Origin: Spirochaetaceae bacterium
Lineage (GTDB): Bacteria; Spirochaetota; Spirochaetia; Treponematales; Breznakiellaceae
Direction: 5' to 3'
Assembly (NCBI GenBank): GCA_031265015.1
Contig: JAISDG010000074.1
Span: 1-33,204 of the forward strand
Length of the DNA stretch: 33,204 nucleotides
The position numbers were made by a program, and so were the translations under genes. Positions 27,627 through 33,204 of this stretch are shown one piece after another. The notes beneath the pieces are model-generated. The model saw only the letters and a list, made by a program, of their open reading frames with translations, was not told the DNA's origin and ran no database searches. Every line of letters begins with the position of its first letter. Position 1 is the stretch's first letter.

Positions 27627-29330
27627 ATGGAATTTTTACAACGCATTCTTGAACAGGTTAAAGGTCTCTGGGGAAAGTGGAGCCTGGTACAGAAACTGGT
27701 GCTGGGGGGCATTGCCGTTATCCTGGTGGCGGGGATTGCCGCCCTGGTGTCGGTCTCTTCGTCCCCCAGCATGGTGCCGGTGATCGACGCTCCCATTACC
27801 GACGAGGGCGCCCGGGACCGGATCATTACCCGGATCAACCAGGAGGGGTATCAAACCTCCGTCGGCGCCAACGGTATCGTCATGGTCCGGGACGAAGCAA
27901 CGGCAAAAAAGATGCGGGGCATCCTGATCCGGGAAGACCTTATCCCCCGGAATACCGATCCCTGGAGTATCTTCGACAGGGAACGGTGGACCATTACCGA
28001 CTTTGAGCGGAATATCAACTTCCTCCGGGCCCAGACCCAGATGGTCGAGGATCATATTAAGGCCCTGGAGGGAGTGGACGACGCGGTGGTGAATATTGTT
28101 ATTCCCAAAGACACCCTCTTCCTTCAGGATCAGAATCCGGTTACCGCGAGCGTTACCCTTATTCCCACGCCGGGCAGCGACATCGGTGAAAACCGCAAAA
28201 AAATCGAAGGTATCCAGAAGATCCTGCAATACGCCGTGGAAGGCTTAAAGGACGAGAATATCGTTATCACCGATCAAAGCGGCCGGGAACTCAATGATTT
28301 TGAGGGAACCAAGGACTGGGACGAACAGTCCCTGGTGGAACGGCAGCAAAAGTACCAGCTTGAGATGGAAAACAGGTACCGGAAGATTATTCTCGCCAGC
28401 TTGCAGAATACCTTTTCCCTGGACCGGGTCCGGGATATCAACATCAAATTTGACATTGACTGGTCAAAAAAATCGATCAGCAGAACGGAAAATCTTGCCA
28501 CCACCGTCAAGTCCAGAACCCCGGGGCTTGCCTACGACGATTCGGTAATCGTGGAATCGATCCCCCTTTCCGAATCGAAGTATGAAACGGAATTTACCGG
28601 TACGGGCTTTAATCCCGAAGGCCCCCCGGGGGTGGAACCTAACGTCATGCCCGCGATGAAGGATATGTCCAATATCCAGGGTACGGTGAAACAGAAAGTG
28701 GACCAGACAAACTATTCCATCGGCAACGAAATCACCGAAGAGGAACGGAAACCCCGGATAGAACGGGCCACGGTGGCGGTCAATATTGACGGGGAATGGA
28801 AACTCAAATACGATGAAAAGGGCAACCCGGTGATCCTGCCCGACAAGTCTCTTGACCGGGAGTATACCCCGGTGGATCCGGTGGTGCTCAGGGACGCGGA
28901 GTCCCTGGTGCAGGACGCCGTCGGCTTCAGCGCTGCCCGGGGGGATTCGGTCACGGTAACGAACATAGCCTATGACCGGACAAGCCAGTTTGCCAACGAG
29001 GACGCCGCCTTTTTCAGGAAACAGAACATACAAAATACGGTGCTGGTCTTCCTGGCAGGGCTGGCGATCCTGCTGGTCGCGTTTGTGGTTTTCCGGCTGG
29101 TAACCAAGGCCATTGAGCGGCAGCGGCTGGCCGCGGAAGAAGCCCTGGCCCGGGAACGGCAGGCTGCCCGGGAACGGGCCCTGCTGGAAGCGGAACAGGA
29201 GGGGGTGGAAGTGTCCATGTCCGTGGAGGAACGGAAACGCATGGAACTCCAGGAAAACGTAATCAGCCTGGCCAAGGATCATCCGGAAGACGCCGCCCAG
29301 CTGATCAGAACGTGGCTTTTGGAGGACTAA
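27627..29330 (+). CDS. fliF: Flagellar M-ring protein FliF
   Basis: Two TM segments, PITDEGARDRIITRINQEG, VIVDQSGRELN-like segment; gene order. Confidence 0.96.
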   Translation: MEFLQRILEQVKGLWGKWSLVQKLVLGGIAVILVAGIAALVSVSSSPSMVPVIDAPITDEGARDRIITRINQEGYQTSVGANGIVMVRDEATAKKMRGILIREDLIPRNTDPWSIFDRERWTITDFERNINFLRAQTQMVEDHIKALEGVDDAVVNIVIPKDTLFLQDQNPVTASVTLIPTPGSDIGENRKKIEGIQKILQYAVEGLKDENIVITDQSGRELNDFEGTKDWDEQSLVERQQKYQLEMENRYRKIILASLQNTFSLDRVRDINIKFDIDWSKKSISRTENLATTVKSRTPGLAYDDSVIVESIPLSESKYETEFTGTGFNPEGPPGVEPNVMPAMKDMSNIQGTVKQKVDQTNYSIGNEITEEERKPRIERATVAVNIDGEWKLKYDEKGNPVILPDKSLDREYTPVDPVVLRDAESLVQDAVGFSAARGDSVTVTNIAYDRTSQFANEDAAFFRKQNIQNTVLVFLAGLAILLVAFVVFRLVTKAIERQRLAAEEALARERQAARERALLEAEQEGVEVSMSVEERKRMELQENVISLAKDHPEDAAQLIRTWLLED

Positions 29331-29331
29331 G

Positions 29332-30384
29332 ATGGCCCAGACAGCAAGTTCCGGTTCCCCCGCTTCTTCCAAAAAAAAGGGGAACAAGGAATTTACAGGA
29401 CGCCAGAAAGCGGCCATATTCCTGGTCAGCATAGGATCGGAAATTTCCTCGGAGATATTCAAGTACCTCCGGGAAGATGAAATAGAAACCCTCACTTTTG
29501 AAATCGCCCGGCTTGAAACCATCGAGCCTGAACAGAAAGACGCCATCCTTATGGAGTTCCAGGAACTCATGATGGCCAACCAGTTTATTACCACCGGCGG
29601 CATCGATTATGCCCGGGAACTCCTGGAAAAATCTTTGGGCAGCCAGAAGGCCATCGACATCATCAACCGCCTTACTTCCAGCCTGCAGGTGCGGCCCTTC
29701 GACTTTATCCGGCGCACCGATCCGGCCCATCTTCTGAACTTTATCCAGCAGGAACACCCCCAGACCATCGCCCTGATCCTGGCGTACCTGGAGCCGAACA
29801 AGGCTTCGATTATACTCCAGAACCTTCCCCACGAAGTGCAGAGCGACGTGGCCCGGCGCATTGCTACCATGGACCGGACTTCTCCCGAAGTTTTGCGGGA
29901 AGTGGAGCGGGTTCTGGAAAAGAAACTTTCCACCCTGTCCAGCGAAGACTATACCGCGGCGGGGGGCGTGGAAAGCATCGTGGAGATTCTGAACCTGGTT
30001 GACCGGTCCTCGGAAAAGCAGATCATCGAAGCCCTGGAAGACGAGGATCCGGAACTGGCGGAAGAAATCAAGAAGCGGATGTTCGTGTTCGAAGATATCG
30101 TCATGCTCGACGACCGGGCCATCCAGAAGGTTATGCGGGAAGTCGATTCCCAGGAGCTGGCCAAGGCTTTAAAGAGCGTGGATACGGAAGTGCAGGACAA
30201 AATTTTCCGCAATATGTCGAAGCGGGCCGCGTCGATGCTTAAGGAAGATATGGAATACATGGGCCCCGTCCGCCTGAAGGACGTGGAAGAAGCCCAGCAG
30301 AAGATCGTTTCCATCATCCGCCATCTGGAAGATACCGGTGAAATCGTCGTTGCCCGTTCCGGGGAGGACGAATTAGTAGTTTAG
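29332..30384 (+). CDS. fliG: Flagellar motor switch protein FliG
   Basis: HPQTIALILAYLEPNKASIILQNLP, MFVFEDIVMLDDRAIQKVMREVDSQELAKALK. Confidence 0.97.
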   Translation: MAQTASSGSPASSKKKGNKEFTGRQKAAIFLVSIGSEISSEIFKYLREDEIETLTFEIARLETIEPEQKDAILMEFQELMMANQFITTGGIDYARELLEKSLGSQKAIDIINRLTSSLQVRPFDFIRRTDPAHLLNFIQQEHPQTIALILAYLEPNKASIILQNLPHEVQSDVARRIATMDRTSPEVLREVERVLEKKLSTLSSEDYTAAGGVESIVEILNLVDRSSEKQIIEALEDEDPELAEEIKKRMFVFEDIVMLDDRAIQKVMREVDSQELAKALKSVDTEVQDKIFRNMSKRAASMLKEDMEYMGPVRLKDVEEAQQKIVSIIRHLEDTGEIVVARSGEDELVV

Positions 30385-30461
30385 CTGACGCAAAACTACG
30401 AATTGATTAGTAGTTTTGCCGGCGCAAAACCGCTCATTCCGGAGTTTGCGGGGCAGACTCC
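30369..30461. repeat. Duplicated fliG 3'-end segment plus two hairpins in the fliG-fliH gap
   Basis: GCAAAACTAC-GAATTGATTA-GTAGTTTTGC (30390-30419); GGAGTTTGC-GGG-GCAGACTCC (30441-30461); direct repeat of GACGAATTAGTAGTTT...CGCAAAAC. Confidence 0.75.
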
Positions 30462-30495
30462 AAAAACGCGCCGCGGCGGGTAAAAGGATAGTGTC

Positions 30496-31455
30496 ATGGC
30501 AAAGGCAGTTTTCAGGTCCGGGGAAGTCACCCTGGTTGACAGCAAGGTGGTTCTTGAACCTCCCGGCCCCCTGGCGGGAATAGACCCTGTCCCCATGGAC
30601 GGGGAACTTGAAGAAATTGAAGAAGCCGGCGGGGCCGAGGAATATACGGGGCCTACCGCGGACGAGCTGCGCCGGGAAGCGGAAATCTTTAAACAGCAGT
30701 GGGAACAGGAACGGGAAGCGCTGATCCGTTCCGCCAAGGTGGAAGCCGATACCATCATAAAAAACGCCGAACAGGCGGCTTTTCAGGAAGTAAAGCGGAA
30801 AACCGATCAGGCCCAGTCCCAGAAACGGGAAGCCGGAGACGAGGCGGAAAAAATTATCGCCGATGCCCGGGACAAAGCCAGGCAGATAGAAAACGATTCC
30901 CTGGCGGCCTTTGAAAACGAGCGGAAAGACGCGGAAGAACGGGGCCGGCTGGCGGGCCGGGAAGCGGGCTTTGCCGAAGGCAGGGATGAGGTGGTCCGGC
31001 TGGTGGAGCGGACCCGGACCGTTCTTGAGCGGGCCCAGGATAAGCGGGCGGAGATCCTTTCGGATACGGAACAGCAGATCATCGACCTGGTGCTGCTTAT
31101 TTCCCGGAAGGTCATCAAGATTATTTCGGAAAACCAGCGGAACGTGGTGATCTCCAACGTGGTCCAGGCCCTGCGCAAAGTCAAGGGCCGGGGGAACATC
31201 ATTATCAAGGTGAACATGCTGGACATAAAGCTGACCACGGAGCATAAAAAGGAATTTATAGAGCTGGTGGAAGGGGCAAAGTCGATACAGATTATCGAGG
31301 ATTCTACGGTTGATCCCGGGGGCTGTGTTATCGAAACCGACTTTGGCGAAATCGACGCCCGTATTTCCAGCCAGCTGGCGGAGCTGGAGCAGAAGATCCT
31401 GGAAATTGCTCCCATCAAAAGCAGGGCAAAAACCGGTTCTGTGGAAGGGGTCTAG
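30496..31455 (+). CDS. fliH: Flagellar assembly protein FliH
   Basis: Long coiled coil with C-terminal DPGGCVIETDFGEIDARISSQLAEL; order fliG-fliH-fliI. Confidence 0.93.
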   Translation: MAKAVFRSGEVTLVDSKVVLEPPGPLAGIDPVPMDGELEEIEEAGGAEEYTGPTADELRREAEIFKQQWEQEREALIRSAKVEADTIIKNAEQAAFQEVKRKTDQAQSQKREAGDEAEKIIADARDKARQIENDSLAAFENERKDAEERGRLAGREAGFAEGRDEVVRLVERTRTVLERAQDKRAEILSDTEQQIIDLVLLISRKVIKIISENQRNVVISNVVQALRKVKGRGNIIIKVNMLDIKLTTEHKKEFIELVEGAKSIQIIEDSTVDPGGCVIETDFGEIDARISSQLAELEQKILEIAPIKSRAKTGSVEGV

Positions 31456-31456
31456 C

Positions 31457-32950
31457 ATGACGGCCTTTCCCTCGATCATAGACAAATATCTGGAAACCGC
31501 GGAACAGGTGGACCCCATAAAATGCGTGGGCCATGTCGTAAAAGTCCAGGGCCTTTTAATCGAAAGCTCCGGCCCCCAGGCGGTTATCGGGGAACTGTGC
31601 CGCATTGAGGTCCCCAGGGGGAAGGGCGTTATTCAGGCGGAAGTAGTGGGCCTCCGGAAAGAGGTTGTGCAGCTTATGCCCTACGGCGATACCGCGGGCA
31701 TAGAAGTAGGCAGCCGGGTGATTGCTTCCGGTCGCCGCCTCGAAGTGCCGGTATCGAAAAAACTTCTGGGCCGGGTGCTGGACTGTATGGGCCGTCCCCT
31801 GGACGGTAAGGGGGAAATTGCCTCCCGGGTCCGGTATCCCGCGGCGGCCCCTCCCCCGGATCCCCTTAAGCGGAAGCGGATAACCCAGCGTATCGCCACC
31901 GGGGTCAGGGCCATCGACGGCCTCCTGGCGGTGGGCAGGGGCCAGCGGGTAGGTATTTTTGCCGGTTCCGGGGTGGGCAAGTCCACCCTGCTGGGGATGA
32001 TAGCCCGGAACACCAATGCCGACGTGAACGTGGTTGCCCTGGTAGGGGAACGGGGCCGGGAAGTGAACGACTTTATCGCCAATGATCTGGGGCCGGAAGG
32101 GCTGGCCAGATCGGTACTGGTGGTGGCTACCAGCGACGAATCCCCCATGGCCCGGCTCCGGGGAGCTTACACCGCCACCGCGGTGGCGGAGTACTTTCGG
32201 GATCAGGGGTTGGACGTGATGCTGCTCTTTGACGCGGTAACCCGCTTTGCCCGGGCCCAGCGTGAAATCGGCCTTGCCATGGGCGAACCCCCCGCTACCC
32301 GGGGCTATACGCCCAGCATGTTCGATTCCATGCCCAAGCTGCTGGAACGGAGCGGCGCCTCCGACAAGGGCACCATTACGGGGTTTTATACGATCCTGGT
32401 GGACGGGGACGATATGGATGAACCGGTGTCGGACACGGTCCGGGGAATTTTGGACGGCCACATCGTCCTTTCCCGGCGGCTCGCGGAAGCCGGCCATTAT
32501 CCGGCGGTGGACGTGCTGGGAAGCATTTCCCGGAAGGCCCAGGCGGTATCGGGCCCCGTTACCCGGGAGGCGGCGGGGTATATCCGGCGGCTTATCGCGG
32601 TGTACAACGAAGCGGAGGACCTTATCAACGTAGGAGCCTACCACCAGGGAACCAATCCGGCGATTGATGAGGCTATCGCCAAAAAGAAGGGCATCGACGA
32701 TTTCCTGGTCCAGGGGGTGGACGAAAAATCTTCGGTGGTGGAGACCCTGCAGGTTATGGGAGAAATCGCGGGGGTGGAAATCCCCGTGGAAGAAATGCAG
32801 TCCTATCAAAAGGGAACCTTTGTCCTGCCCGATGATTCCTACCAGGACGCGGCGGGTGAAGATCGCCCCGACGCGCTGGAGGAAGCGGCGGAACAGGCTG
32901 ATACTGCCGGGCAGCCCGCCGCGGACGGCGGTCCGGAAGGCGTTCCTTGA
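31457..32950 (+). CDS. fliI: Flagellum-specific ATPase FliI
   Basis: GIFAGSGVGKSTLLGMIARN, LVGERGREVNDFI, EIGLAMGEPPATRGYTPSMF; start set at internal ATG 31457. Confidence 0.97.
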   Translation: MTAFPSIIDKYLETAEQVDPIKCVGHVVKVQGLLIESSGPQAVIGELCRIEVPRGKGVIQAEVVGLRKEVVQLMPYGDTAGIEVGSRVIASGRRLEVPVSKKLLGRVLDCMGRPLDGKGEIASRVRYPAAAPPPDPLKRKRITQRIATGVRAIDGLLAVGRGQRVGIFAGSGVGKSTLLGMIARNTNADVNVVALVGERGREVNDFIANDLGPEGLARSVLVVATSDESPMARLRGAYTATAVAEYFRDQGLDVMLLFDAVTRFARAQREIGLAMGEPPATRGYTPSMFDSMPKLLERSGASDKGTITGFYTILVDGDDMDEPVSDTVRGILDGHIVLSRRLAEAGHYPAVDVLGSISRKAQAVSGPVTREAAGYIRRLIAVYNEAEDLINVGAYHQGTNPAIDEAIAKKKGIDDFLVQGVDEKSSVVETLQVMGEIAGVEIPVEEMQSYQKGTFVLPDDSYQDAAGEDRPDALEEAAEQADTAGQPAADGGPEGVP

Positions 32951-33204
32951 AGCGTTTTGTCTTTAAACTGGAAAAAATTCTGGCCCTAAGGCTGAACAGG
33001 GAGCGGGAAACGGAGGTGGAGCTGGGCCGGGCCGTCGGAGCCCTTTCCGCCCTGGAGAACCGGATAAAAAGGGTGGCGGAAGAAAAGGTTCTGGCCGCGG
33101 AAAACCGGTTTGACAAAACCCACGGCGCCGGAGATATCCGCAGTTATGAAAACTATATCCTGCGGCTTGATAAAACCAGGGACACCCTGCTTACCGCCGC
33201 CGCG
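32947..33204 (+). CDS. fliJ: FliJ-like flagellar export chaperone (partial, truncated by window edge; TTG start)
   Basis: TTGA overlap with fliI stop; MKRFVFKLEKILALRLNRERETEVELGRAVGALSALENR read from the DNA. Confidence 0.8.
   Translation, partial: MKRFVFKLEKILALRLNRERETEVELGRAVGALSALENRIKRVAEEKVLAAENRFDKTHGAGDIRSYENYILRLDKTRDTLLTAAA

Noticed and set aside
28464-29603. 379-aa antisense ORF over fliF/fliG
   Set aside because: Shadow ORF of convincing flagellar genes.
31556-32809. 417-aa antisense ORF over fliI
   Set aside because: Shadow of a well-conserved ATPase gene; composition (His/Pro/Gly-rich) is typical of spurious antisense translation.

Overview
High-GC chromosomal window that looks like a spirochaete of the Treponema type, judged from gene content and order. 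I identify it by family recognition only; no search was run. Left third (about 1-9.5 kb): (i) a + strand cassette of two translationally coupled Rrf2 regulators, a FIST-domain protein and a soluble PAS hybrid histidine kinase; (ii) a - strand pair of tRNA-modification enzymes (TcdA/ThiF-like and TtcA-like); (iii) a small XRE regulator behind a long inverted repeat; (iv) a monocistronic-looking groL; (v) a Gfo/Idh/MocA oxidoreductase; (vi) a small hypothetical protein. From 9658 to the right edge everything is one co-directional + strand run: mraZ-rsmH-ftsL-murF-mraY-ftsW-ftsQ-ftsA-ftsZ-xer-TPR-dprA-topA-xer-hslV-hslU-flgB-flgC-fliE-fliF-fliG-fliH-fliI-fliJ(partial). This joins division/cell wall, recombination/topology, protease and flagellar basal-body genes, and matches the known spirochaete order in outline. 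The best candidate for an under-described system is the Rrf2-Rrf2-FIST-hybrid kinase cassette, which resembles NosP/NahK-type nitric-oxide sensing and has clear promoter/operator architecture. Secondary points: a five-step 10-bp periodic MraZ box array, a duplicated/hairpin element between fliG and fliH, poly-G tracts acting as apparent Shine-Dalgarno sequences for ftsZ and fliF, an ftsA with no canonical start near its Shine-Dalgarno, and an HslU with a large I-domain insertion. No CRISPR array, rRNA, tRNA or intact transposon was recognised.
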